In this document: positions 8,930 to 17,045 of the stretch, piece by piece | Numbering within the stretch: the stretch's first letter is position 1 | How the letters are laid out: every line of letters starts with the position of its first letter | Assembly (NCBI GenBank): GCA_019119895.1 | Contig: DWWD01000046.1 | Location: forward strand, 171,733-235,732 | Length of the DNA stretch: 64,000 nucleotides | Reading direction: 5' to 3' | Origin: Candidatus Anaerostipes avistercoris | GTDB taxonomy: Bacteria > Bacillota > Clostridia > Lachnospirales > Lachnospiraceae | Translations under genes and position numbers: made by a program | The notes under the pieces: model-generated | What the model was told of the DNA's origin: nothing | Database searches by the model: none | Seen by the model: the letters and a program-made list of their open reading frames with translations, nothing else

Positions 8930-9425
8930 AAGAAAAAAAGGATATATTTTGGCGGCAGGGCTGATTATTCTTCTGACAGCCGCCGATCAGCTGACAAAAG
9001 TGGCGGCGGACCGGCTTTTAAAGTTTCGGGAGCCGTTTGTTATCCTGCAGGATATTTTCCAGCTGGAGTACCTGGAAAACCGGGGAGCGGCATTTGGAAT
9101 TCTTCAGAATCGTCAGGAAGTGTTCTTTCTGATCACTGTTCTTGCCCTGATCGGACTGACATATCTTTATGTCAGGATGCCCGCCACATCCCGTTATCTT
9201 CCTTTGAAAGGATGTTATGTGTTGTTTATGGCAGGAGCTCTGGGTAATTTTATCGACCGAGTGATACGGGGATATGTCATAGATTTCTTCTATTTTAAAT
9301 GGATCAATTTTCCGATTTTTAATGTGGCGGACATATATGTAACTGTGGCGGTCATCCTGCTGGTGGTTCTGATCCTGTTTTATTATAAAGAGGAGGAATT
9401 GAATTTCGTTGGAAGAAAGAAATGA
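8907..9425 (+). CDS. lspA: Lipoprotein signal peptidase (signal peptidase II)
   Basis: The 172-residue membrane protein has four hydrophobic segments and both catalytic aspartates: GNFIDRVIRGYVIDFF and FNVADIYV. The motif LEYLENRGAAFGIL is typical. It cleaves the signal of prolipoproteins before the lipidated Cys; substrates in this window include the carboxypeptidase at 1928, the nuclease at 38997 and the binding protein at 58923. The start overlaps aroB by 23 bp and the end overlaps the RluD-like gene, so the three are translationally coupled. The lsp-rluD pairing is common in Firmicutes. Confidence 0.95.
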   Translation: MPWNSGTKRKKGYILAAGLIILLTAADQLTKVAADRLLKFREPFVILQDIFQLEYLENRGAAFGILQNRQEVFFLITVLALIGLTYLYVRMPATSRYLPLKGCYVLFMAGALGNFIDRVIRGYVIDFFYFKWINFPIFNVADIYVTVAVILLVVLILFYYKEEELNFVGRKK

Positions 9426-10344
9426 TATGGAGCAGAAAATAGAATTTTCGGTGACAGAACAGGATGCCGGAAAGCGTCTGGATGTGGTCCTGGCAGAAGC
9501 CTGCCCTGAATATACCAGGAGTTATCTGCAGAAGCTGTGCAAGGAACAGCGGGTACAGGCAGATGGAAAAGCGGCAAAGAGCAGTTATAAATGCAGAGAG
9601 GGTGAGCAGATCACCCTGACAGTGCCTGCGCCGAAGGAACTGGAGGCCGGACCGGAGGAAATGGACCTTGATGTAGTTTATGAAGATAAGGATGTGATAC
9701 TGATCAATAAGCCGAAGGGAATGGTCGTTCATCCGGCGGCAGGACATGACACAGGGACCCTGGTAAACGGACTTCTTGCCCACTGCAGGGGAGAATTGTC
9801 GGGGATCAACGGTGTTTTGAGGCCGGGAATCGTTCATCGGATTGATAAAGACACTACAGGGATCCTGATTGCCTGCAAAAATGACGCTGCCCATCAGAAA
9901 ATCGCAGCGCAGCTTTATGAGCATTCCATCACAAGAGTGTATCATGCCATTGTTTACGGTATTCTAAAAGAAGACGAGGGAACCGTGGACGCACCCATCG
10001 GGCGCAGCCCCAAAGACAGAAAGAAGATGGCTGTAGTTCAGGGCGGACGCCGTGCGGTCACTCATTACAAAGTGCTCCAAAGGCTGAAAAAAGGATATAC
10101 GTATATTGAGTGCAGGCTGGAAACCGGGCGGACCCATCAGATTCGTGTACATATGTCATCCATCGGACATCCTCTGCTGGGAGATGATGTGTACGGTCCG
10201 AAGAAGCAGAAATATTCCCTGGAGGGACAGTGCCTTCACGCAAAAGTGCTGGGATTTGTACATCCGGGGACTTCAGAATATATGGAATTTGAAACACCTT
10301 TACCGCAGTATTTTGAAGAGCTGCTGGTAAAATTGGATCATTGA
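9409..10344 (+). CDS. RluD-family 23S rRNA pseudouridine synthase
   Basis: The 311-residue protein has an N-terminal S4 domain (about residues 15-75) and an RluA-type catalytic domain with NKPKGMVVHPAAGH and HRIDKDTTGILIA, in which the Asp is the nucleophile. RGRTHQ-like motif TGRTHQIRVHM is present. RluD-type enzymes modify helix 69 of 23S rRNA; the exact site cannot be read from sequence. I take the TTG at 9409, 12 bp after AGGAGG, but the ATG at 9427 is an alternative start lacking a good ribosome site. It overlaps lspA by 17 bp. Confidence 0.9.
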   Translation: MEERNDMEQKIEFSVTEQDAGKRLDVVLAEACPEYTRSYLQKLCKEQRVQADGKAAKSSYKCREGEQITLTVPAPKELEAGPEEMDLDVVYEDKDVILINKPKGMVVHPAAGHDTGTLVNGLLAHCRGELSGINGVLRPGIVHRIDKDTTGILIACKNDAAHQKIAAQLYEHSITRVYHAIVYGILKEDEGTVDAPIGRSPKDRKKMAVVQGGRRAVTHYKVLQRLKKGYTYIECRLETGRTHQIRVHMSSIGHPLLGDDVYGPKKQKYSLEGQCLHAKVLGFVHPGTSEYMEFETPLPQYFEELLVKLDH

Positions 10345-10357
10345 CAGGAGGAAAGAT

Positions 10358-11155
10358 ATGGAGCTGGGATTTATCGGATGTGGAAATATGGCACAGGCCA
10401 TGATAGCGGGTATTATAGATCAGAATCTTCTGCCGAAAGAAGCGCTGGCAGCATCAGGACCGACGCCGTCCAAAATGGAAAAGGTCAGAGAGAAGTTTGG
10501 CATCATGACCAGTACAGATAATTGTGATATTGCGAAAGCGGAAATCGTAGTGCTTTCTGTAAAACCGCAGATGTACAACGAAGTAATACATGAAATCCGG
10601 GATCATATTACCAAGTCACAGCTGGTCGTTACGATCGCGGCAGGGGTTACCATGGCTCAGGCAGAGAGGCAGTTTGGGAAAGAGGTAAAAATCGTCCGTG
10701 TTATGCCGAATACGCCTGCTTTGGTAGGAGAAGGCATGTCCGGCATGTGCTGCAATGAATATGTGGAACCGGAAGAACTGGAGCGGGTTCGAAGAATTTT
10801 CGAAAGTTTTGGAAAAGTTGAAATTGTAACGGAAGATTTGATCGATGCCGTTGTCGGCGTCAGCGGCAGCTCTCCGGCCTATGTATATATGTTTATTGAG
10901 GCTTTGGCGGATGCGGCTGTTATGCAGGGAATTCCGAGGAACAAAGCGTATACCTTTGCGGCGCAGTCTGTGCTGGGAAGCGCCAAAATGGTCCTTGAAA
11001 CAGGGGAACACCCGGGAGTGCTGAAAGACGCGGTATGTTCTCCGGCGGGAACGACCATTGAGGCAGTCAGAGTTCTGGAAGAAAAAGGAATGCGCAGCGC
11101 AGTGATTGAAGCCGTTGCCGCTGCCAGTGAAAAAAGCAGGGATATGGGGAAATAG
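10358..11155 (+). CDS. proC: Pyrroline-5-carboxylate reductase
   Basis: The 265-residue protein opens with the Rossmann motif GFIGCGNMAQAMIAGI and has MPNTPALVGEGM and the C-terminal active-site region VSGSSPAYVYMFIEALADA plus VCSPAGTTIEAV. It reduces 1-pyrroline-5-carboxylate to L-proline with NAD(P)H. AGGAGG lies 7 bp before the ATG and 13 bp separate it from the RluD-like gene, so it likely ends the long collinear run that begins near 1.9 kb. No proA or proB gene is nearby. Confidence 0.95.
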   Translation: MELGFIGCGNMAQAMIAGIIDQNLLPKEALAASGPTPSKMEKVREKFGIMTSTDNCDIAKAEIVVLSVKPQMYNEVIHEIRDHITKSQLVVTIAAGVTMAQAERQFGKEVKIVRVMPNTPALVGEGMSGMCCNEYVEPEELERVRRIFESFGKVEIVTEDLIDAVVGVSGSSPAYVYMFIEALADAAVMQGIPRNKAYTFAAQSVLGSAKMVLETGEHPGVLKDAVCSPAGTTIEAVRVLEEKGMRSAVIEAVAAASEKSRDMGK

Positions 11156-11158
11156 TCC

Positions 11159-11187
11159 TTTACAAAACCAGAAGTCTGTGGTAAGAT
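11159..11187 (+). promoter_or_regulatory. Promoter of rpsO
   Basis: TTTACA at 11159-11164, a 17-bp spacer and TAAGAT at 11182-11187. Position directly after proC and about 90 bp before the rpsO start fits a sigma-A promoter. Confidence 0.7.
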
Positions 11188-11200
11188 ACAAAAGTTAGTG

Positions 11201-11255
11201 AACCGATACTCAGATTTGGGCACTCCAACCCTTTCCTGGTATCCGGCTTTTTATA
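11201..11255 (+). promoter_or_regulatory. Structured rpsO leader, possible attenuator or S15 binding site
   Basis: CCGATAC (11203-11209) can pair with GTATCCGG (11239-11246); inside, TTGG (11216-11219) pairs with CCAA (11225-11228). The outer stem is followed by CTTTTT, like a weak terminator. S15 represses its own mRNA through leader structures in several bacteria; that this leader does so is inference. Confidence 0.4.
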
Positions 11256-11278
11256 GAAGATTTTAAGGAGGAAGAAAG

Positions 11279-11545
11279 ATGATTTCATCAGAAAAGAAAC
11301 AGGCAATTGTTGCTGAATTTGGAAAAGATGCAAACGATACAGGTTCACCGGAGGTTCAGGTAGCGATCTTAACAGCAAGAATCCAGGAACTTCAGGAGCA
11401 TTTCAACCAGCATCCGAAAGACCATCATTCAAGAAGAGGACTTCTCAAGATGGTTGGTAAGAGACGTAACCTGCTCGCTTACTTAAGAAGCAAAGACGTA
11501 GAGAGATATCGTGCGCTGATCGAAAAATTAGGATTAAGAAAATAA
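11279..11545 (+). CDS. rpsO: 30S ribosomal protein S15
   Basis: The 88-residue protein matches S15 throughout: [32 protein letters not shown] and [14 protein letters not shown]15 is a primary binder of the central domain of 16S rRNA. It has its own promoter and a structured leader, and a hairpin follows 13 bp after the stop. The rpsO-pnp proximity seen in many bacteria is retained here, but with an arginase-fold gene between the two. AAGGAGG lies 7 bp before the ATG. Confidence 0.97.
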   Translation: MISSEKKQAIVAEFGKDANDTGSPEVQVAILTARIQELQEHFNQHPKDHHSRRGLLKMVGKRRNLLAYLRSKDVERYRALIEKLGLRK

Positions 11546-11557
11546 TATATGAAAAAC

Positions 11558-11601
11558 GGGCACCTTTTGCTGCAGTCTGCGGCGGAAGGTGTCTTATATT
11601 A
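11558..11601 (+). terminator. Hairpin between rpsO and the arginase-fold gene
   Basis: GGCACCTT (11559-11566) pairs with AAGGTGTC (11586-11593), and inside it TGCTGCA pairs with TGCGGCG, giving a stem of roughly 15 bp. The following TTATATTATATTT is only moderately T-rich, so termination may be partial. Confidence 0.6.
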
Positions 11602-11620
11602 TATTTCAGGAGATGATAAT

Positions 11621-12382
11621 GTGGACGACAGAAATGTACTTTTTCATTTTTCCGGGACGTACAGACAGCAGGATTTTTACAGGGAAAAAAGTATGACAGA
11701 AATCGACTGTGAGAAACTTCGTGGTACCAACTGTTGTCTGGACGGAGAAGCAAGAGAGTGGCTGGAGGAAACAATAGAGACCATTGAGCCGGGAGGCATA
11801 CATTTTCTTGATTCCGGAAACTATCATTATATGACCAGATTGTGGCTGGAGCAGATTGAAACACCCTTTGATCTTCTGGTCCTGGATCACCATACAGATA
11901 TGGATCCGCCGATGATGGGAGAAATCCTGACCTGCGGAAGCTGGCTTCGGGATGCCATGGACGGGCAGAAGGACCTCCGGGAAGTATATCTGATCGGCCC
12001 CACAGGGGAAGACGCCGGCAGAATCAGTGGAGAATACAGAGAGAAAATGCATATTCTGACCCAGGAACAGATGAAGGAAGACGATCATCCGGAAGAAATT
12101 TCAGACGGGCCGCCGGTTTATATTTCCATTGACAAAGATGTAATGGGAGAAACATGGGCCAGGACCGGCTGGAGCCAGGGAGATATGTCCCTGAAAGAAA
12201 TGTGCGGTATTCTTGATGATGTCATGGAAACCAGGGATGTTCTCGGAGTTGATATATGCGGTGAATGTGTGGAGAGCGGCAATGTGGCAAAAACGCAGAA
12301 AGAACGCAGAATCAATGAGAAAACAAACCGCATGCTTCTGGAATTTCTGGAAGAAAGGAAAAAAGCTGGTTTTTTTGAATAG
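11621..12382 (+). CDS. Arginase-fold (ureohydrolase-like) protein
   Basis: I place the start at GTG 11621, 8 bp after AGGAG at 11609-11613. An ATG at 11549 in the same frame would force translation through the rpsO terminator hairpin and lacks a ribosome site. The resulting 253-residue protein has DSGNYHYMTRLW, LLVLDHHTDMD (the metal-binding DxHxD-like segment) and ISIDKDVMGETWART (second Asp metal site), plus GVDICGE. These are the ureohydrolase metal motifs, so hydrolysis of a guanidino or ureido compound is plausible, but the substrate is unknown. Length is shorter than true arginases (about 300). Confidence 0.7.
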   Translation: MDDRNVLFHFSGTYRQQDFYREKSMTEIDCEKLRGTNCCLDGEAREWLEETIETIEPGGIHFLDSGNYHYMTRLWLEQIETPFDLLVLDHHTDMDPPMMGEILTCGSWLRDAMDGQKDLREVYLIGPTGEDAGRISGEYREKMHILTQEQMKEDDHPEEISDGPPVYISIDKDVMGETWARTGWSQGDMSLKEMCGILDDVMETRDVLGVDICGECVESGNVAKTQKERRINEKTNRMLLEFLEERKKAGFFE

Positions 12383-12386
12383 AGTG

Positions 12387-12395
12387 TGATACAAT
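12387..12395 (+). promoter_or_regulatory. Extended -10 promoter of pnp
   Basis: TGATACAAT is a TGn-extended -10 element; no good -35 is seen. It lies just before the long pnp leader stem. Confidence 0.5.
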
Positions 12396-12408
12396 AACAT
12401 GGTTATTG

Positions 12409-12487
12409 AGGCGTTTCCCGAGACTACTGAAAAGCCGGTTCTCCATAAAAGGAACAGGCAGCCGGTTTTTCAGTTGTTTCGGCGCCT
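12409..12487 (+). promoter_or_regulatory. Long stem-loop in the pnp leader
   Basis: The arms AGGCG...GAGACTACTGAAAAGCCGG (12409-12438) and CCGGTTTTTCAGT...GTTTCGGCGCCT (12462-12487) pair over most of their length, with ACTGAAAA/TTTTCAGT as an unbroken core. There is no T-run after it, so it is not a terminator. A double-stranded leader processed by RNase III and PNPase is known for E. coli pnp; similar autocontrol here is inference. Confidence 0.6.
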
Positions 12488-12522
12488 TATAATCAAAACA
12501 AGATAAAAAAGGAGACGAAATT

Positions 12523-14613
12523 ATGACAAAGCAGTTTAGTATGGAACTTGCAGGCCGTACCTTAATGGTGGAAATCGGCCGCGTTGCAGCTCAGGCAAAT
12601 GGAGCCGCTTTTATGCATTATGGAGATACGGTGGTTCTTTCCACTGCAACGGCATCTGAGAAACCGAGAGAAGGAATTGATTTCTTCCCGCTGAGCGTGG
12701 AATATGAAGAGAAATTATATGCAGTAGGAAAGATTCCGGGAGGATATTTAAAGAGAGAAGGAAAACCTACTGAAAATGCGATTCTTACAGACAGAGTCAT
12801 TGACCGTCCGATGAGACCGCTGTTTCCGAAGGATTACCGCAATGATGTAACACTGGACAACCTGGTAATGTCAGTGGATCCTGACTGCAGCCCGGAACTG
12901 ACAGCTATGCTGGGATCTGCCATTGCTACATCCATTTCCGATATTCCGTTTGACGGTCCTACCGCTTCTACTATGGTAGGTCTTGTGGATGGAGAGTTTG
13001 TCATCAACCCGACAGCGGATCAGAAAAAAGTATCAGATCTGTCACTGACCGTTGCTTCTACAAGAGAAAAAGTAATCATGATCGAAGCCGGCGCCAATGA
13101 GGTTCCGGAAGATATTATGCTGGAAGCAATTTTCAAGGCGCATGAAGTAAATCAGGAGATCATCAAGTTCATCGATGAGATCGTGGCAGAATGCGGAAAA
13201 GAAAAACATGAATACGAGCACCACACAGTGGATGAGGAAATGTACGATGACATGGTTTCCTTTATTACGCCGGAAGCCATGGAGGAAGCAGTCTTTACGG
13301 ACGACAAGCAGACAAGAGAAGCTAATATCCGAGAGATTGAAGAGAAGCTGGAAGAGCGATATGCGGAAAATGAGGAATGGCTGGAGCAGGTGTCTGAGGC
13401 AGTTTACAACTTCCAGAAGAAGACAGTGCGCAAGATGATCTTAAAAGATAAAAAACGTCCGGACGGCCGTGATATGAAAGAAATCCGTCCGCTTCATGCG
13501 GAAATCGACTGTCTGCCGAGAGTCCACGGATCTGCGATGTTCCAGAGAGGACAGACGCAGGTTATGACCGTGACGACACTGGGAGCTCTGTCTGAGGCTC
13601 AGAGACTGGATGGAATCGATGTGGAAGAAACCGAAAAGAGATATATGCATCACTATAACTTCCCGTCTTACTCTGTAGGAGAGACAAGACCGAGCCGTGG
13701 ACCGGGACGCCGTGAGATCGGTCATGGAGCACTGGCTGAGAGAGCTCTTGTGCCGGTACTTCCGTCTGTGGAAGAATTTCCATATGCGATCCGTACAGTA
13801 TCAGAAATCATGGAATCCAATGGTTCCACATCTCAGGGAAGTATCTGTGCATCTTCTCTGTCACTGATGGCGTCCGGAGTGCCGACCAAAGCTCCGGTAG
13901 CGGGAATTTCCGTAGGTCTGGTAACAGGAGAGACCGATGATGATTACATTATCCTTACGGATATCCAGGGACTGGAAGATTTCTTTGGAGATATGGACTT
14001 TAAAGTAGCAGGTACAGATAAAGGAATCACAGCAATACAGATGGATATTAAGATTCACGGACTGACAGAACAGATCATCCGGGAAGCTATCGCAAGAACA
14101 AAAGAAGCGAGAACTTATATTCTCCATGAAGTTATGAATCCGGTGATTGCTCAGGCGAGAGATCATGTAGGCAAATACGCGCCGAAGATTTCCCAGTACA
14201 CCATCGATCCGGAAAAGATTTCGGAAGTGATCGGTAAACAGGGCAAGACCATCAACGCCATCATCGATGAGACGGGAGTTAAGATCGATATTGATGAAAG
14301 TGGAAGAGTTGACATCTTAAGTGAAGATCAGGAAATGATTGACAAGGCGATTGGCATCATCAAGACAATCGTGGAACCGCTGAATGTGGGAGATATCTAC
14401 GAAGGTGAAGTCGTGCGCATCATGCCATTTGGGGCGTTTGTACAGCTTGCGCCGAACAAAGACGGAATGATCCATATTTCCAAATTGGCAAAAGAAAGAG
14501 TCAATAAAGTAGAAGACGTTGTCAATATTGGCGACAAAGTTGCCGTTAAGGTATTGGAAATTGATAAAATGGGAAGAATTAACCTGAAACTGGAAGAGAA
14601 AATAGAAGACTGA
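12523..14613 (+). CDS. pnp: Polyribonucleotide nucleotidyltransferase (PNPase)
   Basis: The 696-residue protein has the full PNPase layout: first RNase PH domain, an all-alpha linker, second RNase PH domain (DGRDMKEIRPL; GETRPSRGPGRREIGHGALAERAL; FPYAIRTVSEIMESNGSTSQ), a KH domain (about 555-615, VIGKQGKTINAIIDETG) and a C-terminal S1 domain (about 620-690, GDIYEGEVVRIMPFGAFVQL). It degrades RNA 3' to 5' phosphorolytically. The leader carries a long hairpin suggestive of autoregulation. It ends in a short acidic tail. Confidence 0.97.
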   Translation: MTKQFSMELAGRTLMVEIGRVAAQANGAAFMHYGDTVVLSTATASEKPREGIDFFPLSVEYEEKLYAVGKIPGGYLKREGKPTENAILTDRVIDRPMRPLFPKDYRNDVTLDNLVMSVDPDCSPELTAMLGSAIATSISDIPFDGPTASTMVGLVDGEFVINPTADQKKVSDLSLTVASTREKVIMIEAGANEVPEDIMLEAIFKAHEVNQEIIKFIDEIVAECGKEKHEYEHHTVDEEMYDDMVSFITPEAMEEAVFTDDKQTREANIREIEEKLEERYAENEEWLEQVSEAVYNFQKKTVRKMILKDKKRPDGRDMKEIRPLHAEIDCLPRVHGSAMFQRGQTQVMTVTTLGALSEAQRLDGIDVEETEKRYMHHYNFPSYSVGETRPSRGPGRREIGHGALAERALVPVLPSVEEFPYAIRTVSEIMESNGSTSQGSICASSLSLMASGVPTKAPVAGISVGLVTGETDDDYIILTDIQGLEDFFGDMDFKVAGTDKGITAIQMDIKIHGLTEQIIREAIARTKEARTYILHEVMNPVIAQARDHVGKYAPKISQYTIDPEKISEVIGKQGKTINAIIDETGVKIDIDESGRVDILSEDQEMIDKAIGIIKTIVEPLNVGDIYEGEVVRIMPFGAFVQLAPNKDGMIHISKLAKERVNKVEDVVNIGDKVAVKVLEIDKMGRINLKLEEKIED

Positions 14614-14625
14614 CAGTCAGACGCG

Positions 14626-14656
14626 GGAACCGGACAGAGACAGAATGTCCGGTTCC
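14626..14656 (+). terminator. Hairpin after pnp
   Basis: GGAACCGGACA (14626-14636) and TGTCCGGTTCC (14646-14656) are a perfect 11-bp inverted repeat with a 9-nt loop. No T-run follows, so it may stabilise the 3' end rather than terminate. Confidence 0.55.
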
Positions 14657-14745
14657 TGTGCGATAAACAGATTAAATCAGCTGATTATGATATTGCGGCG
14701 GACAGGGAAAGATTTTCTCAGCTTGTCCGGCCATGGGAGAGAAAA

Positions 14746-15309
14746 ATGAATCATATGATACTGGCATCCGCGTCCCCGAGACGAAAAGAAATATTAAAAC
14801 AGGCAGACTTATCCTTTGAGGTCATGCCCAGTGATATCTGTGAAGTCATCACAAAAGAACGGCCGGAAGAAGTGGTCATGGAACTGTCCGCTCAGAAAGC
14901 CCGGGATATATGGGAGAAGACCGAAGGACGGGATATGGTCGTGGGAGCAGACACCGTCGTTGCTTTTGGCGGAAACATCCTTGGAAAGCCGAAAGATGAA
15001 AAAGATGCAGCAGAGATGCTTGCCATGCTGAGCGGCAGTGAGCATCAGGTGTACACTGGCGTCACGGTAATCTGTGACGGAAAAGAAACCTCTTTTTATG
15101 AGGAGACAAAAGTCTGTTTTTATGAATTAGATGAAAATGAAATAGAAGCTTATATCCGGACAGGGGAACCGATGGACAAAGCAGGAGCTTATGGAATTCA
15201 GGGCAGGGCTGCAGTTTTTATCCGGGCGATCGAAGGAGACTACTATAATGTAGTGGGATTTCCGATTGCAAGATTTGTGCACGAGATGAAACAGATTCTG
15301 CCGGTATAA
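14746..15309 (+). CDS. maf: Maf-family nucleotide pyrophosphatase
   Basis: The 187-residue protein begins with the Maf signature ILASASPRRKEIL and has VVGADTVVAFGGNILGKPKD and GAYGIQGRAAVFI. Maf enzymes hydrolyse dTTP/UTP or modified nucleotides to monophosphates and can affect septum formation. The ATG at 14746 follows GGGAGAG; the ATG at 14755 is an alternative. It is 10 bp upstream of the degV-family gene, with which it probably forms a transcript. Confidence 0.95.
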   Translation: MNHMILASASPRRKEILKQADLSFEVMPSDICEVITKERPEEVVMELSAQKARDIWEKTEGRDMVVGADTVVAFGGNILGKPKDEKDAAEMLAMLSGSEHQVYTGVTVICDGKETSFYEETKVCFYELDENEIEAYIRTGEPMDKAGAYGIQGRAAVFIRAIEGDYYNVVGFPIARFVHEMKQILPV

Positions 15310-15325
15310 AAAGAAAGGGATGAAT

Positions 15326-16198
15326 ATGGGAAGAATAGCCATTGTGACAGACAGCAACAGCGGCATCACGCAGCAGGAAGGAAAAGAATTGGGAATTTCC
15401 GTCCTGCCCATGCCGTTTTATATCAATGAGACACTGTATTTTGAAGAAATCACACTTTCTCAGGAAGAATTTTACCAGAAGCTGGAAGAAGAACAGGATA
15501 TCAAGACATCGCAGCCGGCTCCGGGTGATGTGACGGATCTGTGGGATCAGCTGCTGAAGGAATATGATGAAATCGTTCATATTGCCATGTCCAGCGGCCT
15601 GAGCAGTTCCTGTGCGACGGCGGAAATGCTGGCGGAAGATTACCATGGGAAAGTGCAGGTCGTCAACAATCAGAGAATCTCTGTGACTCAGAAGCGGTCT
15701 GTACTGGATGCGCTGGAGCTCAGAGAAGAGGGAAAAACCGCGGCGCAGATCAAAGAAGTTCTGGAGAAAGAAAAATTCGAAAGCGGAATTTACATTATGG
15801 TAGATACACTGAAGTACCTCAAAAAGGGAGGACGTGTCACTCCGGCGGCAGCAGCGGTCGGAACCGTATTAGGCATCAAGCCGGTTCTACAGATCCACGG
15901 AGAGAAGCTGGATGCTTACGCTAAGACCCGCGGAGTGAAAACGGCAAAGAAAAAAATGATTGCTGCTGTCCGGAAAGAATTGGAAGAACGGTTTCCGGAT
16001 GGAGATTACGGTAAACATGCTTATCTGGAAGCTGCCTATACCGGAAACCGGGAAGAGGCTGAGAAGTGGGCAGCAGAACTTCAGGAAGCATTTCCGGGTA
16101 TGGAATTTGATATGGATCCGCTTTCTCTGAGCGTGGCCTGCCATATCGGTTATGGCGCCCTGGCGGTGGCATGGGCCCACAAATATTCAGACTGTTAA
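15326..16198 (+). CDS. DegV-family fatty-acid-binding protein
   Basis: Starting at ATG 15326 (6 bp after AAAGGG; the ATG at 15320 is too close to it) gives 290 residues. It has the N-terminal IAIVTDSNSGI motif, DIKTSQPAPGDV, HIAMSSGLSSSC and GIYIMVDTLKYLKKGGRV of the DegV family. These proteins bind fatty acids and, as FakB, present them to the kinase FakA; no fakA-like gene is in the window. A good terminator follows, separating it from the exporter genes. Confidence 0.9.
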   Translation: MGRIAIVTDSNSGITQQEGKELGISVLPMPFYINETLYFEEITLSQEEFYQKLEEEQDIKTSQPAPGDVTDLWDQLLKEYDEIVHIAMSSGLSSSCATAEMLAEDYHGKVQVVNNQRISVTQKRSVLDALELREEGKTAAQIKEVLEKEKFESGIYIMVDTLKYLKKGGRVTPAAAAVGTVLGIKPVLQIHGEKLDAYAKTRGVKTAKKKMIAAVRKELEERFPDGDYGKHAYLEAAYTGNREEAEKWAAELQEAFPGMEFDMDPLSLSVACHIGYGALAVAWAHKYSDC

Positions 16199-16207
16199 AT
16201 TTCCGTG

Positions 16208-16244
16208 AAATCCTCATACTTTTTGTAGTATGGGGATTTTCTTT
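16208..16244 (+). terminator. Terminator after the degV-family gene
   Basis: AAATCCTCATACT (16208-16220) pairs with AGTATGGGGATTT (16227-16239) with one G-U, followed by TTTTCTTT. Confidence 0.85.
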
Positions 16245-16245
16245 A

Positions 16246-16254
16246 TGCTAGAAT
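16246..16254 (+). promoter_or_regulatory. Extended -10 promoter of the ThrE-type genes
   Basis: TGCTAGAAT, a TGn-extended -10, directly after the terminator and 31 bp before the chosen start. Confidence 0.4.
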
Positions 16255-16285
16255 GAATAAAATCACGCAGTTTAGGAGAGATGAG

Positions 16286-17044
16286 ATGGAAATCAAACAG
16301 GTATTAGTGGCAGCAGTGGAAATCGGGGAATGTCTGCTGGTATCCGGAGGGGGCGTTTCCAGGGTGGAAGATACCATCGGACGGATCTGCAGGGCGTACG
16401 GCGCCAGGGAAACGGATGTATTTTCCATTACCTCAAGCATTGTTGCTTCCGTCCGGGATGAAGACGGTGAAGTCTACACCAGAACAAAAAGGATCCGGGA
16501 ATATCATACAGATTTTTATAAGCTGGATCAGCTGAACCAGTTGTCCAGATATATATGTGAGAACCAGCCGGAACTTTCGGAAATCCGGGAAAGACTTGAA
16601 CGGATCCGGCAGGGGGACGGACAGACCCTTGTGAGAAGAAGCCTGATATCCGCAGTGATCGCAGCGGCTTTTGCAGCTTTTTTCGGCGGAAGCTGGCAGG
16701 AATCTCTGACGGCCTTCTGTATTGGAGGCCTGGTCATGTTGTTTCGGGAGTATATGAACCGGTTTTCTATTAACCGCATGTTTCTTGATTTTGTGTCGGC
16801 GTTTCTTGTGGCGTCGGCGGCTTACGGGATATCGAGGACCGGAATTGCTTCTGATTACGGAGAAGTCATCATAGGAAATATCATGCTGCTTGTCCCGGGA
16901 GTGGCCTTTGTCAATGGTCTGCGGGATATGATCAGCGGGGATACCATGTCCGGCATTCTGACCGTCTGTGAATCTGTGATACTGGCAGTATTTCTCGCGG
17001 GAGGTTCTTTTGCGGCGATTGTGTTCTGGGGAGGTGTCATATAA
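16286..17044 (+). CDS. Threonine/serine exporter, ThrE N-terminal-type subunit
   Basis: The ATG at 16286 has AGGAG 8 bp upstream, so the in-frame ATG at 16253, which lies in the promoter, is rejected; the protein has 252 residues. The cytoplasmic part holds EIGECLLVSGGGVSRVEDTIGRI and RETDVFSITSSIVAS, typical of the ThrE/DUF1212 domain. About four to five membrane segments follow, with NIMLLVPGVAFVNGLRDM. Together with the next gene it reconstitutes the ThrE architecture split over two polypeptides. Export of threonine/serine is inferred from the family; substrate preference is not visible. Confidence 0.85.
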   Translation: MEIKQVLVAAVEIGECLLVSGGGVSRVEDTIGRICRAYGARETDVFSITSSIVASVRDEDGEVYTRTKRIREYHTDFYKLDQLNQLSRYICENQPELSEIRERLERIRQGDGQTLVRRSLISAVIAAAFAAFFGGSWQESLTAFCIGGLVMLFREYMNRFSINRMFLDFVSAFLVASAAYGISRTGIASDYGEVIIGNIMLLVPGVAFVNGLRDMISGDTMSGILTVCESVILAVFLAGGSFAAIVFWGGVI

Positions 17045-17045
17045 A

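Noticed and set aside
9352..9945. Long antisense reading frame opposite the RluD-like gene
   Set aside because: It has no recognisable protein motif, no ribosome site and lies fully opposite a clear enzyme gene; similar antisense frames throughout are codon-bias shadows.
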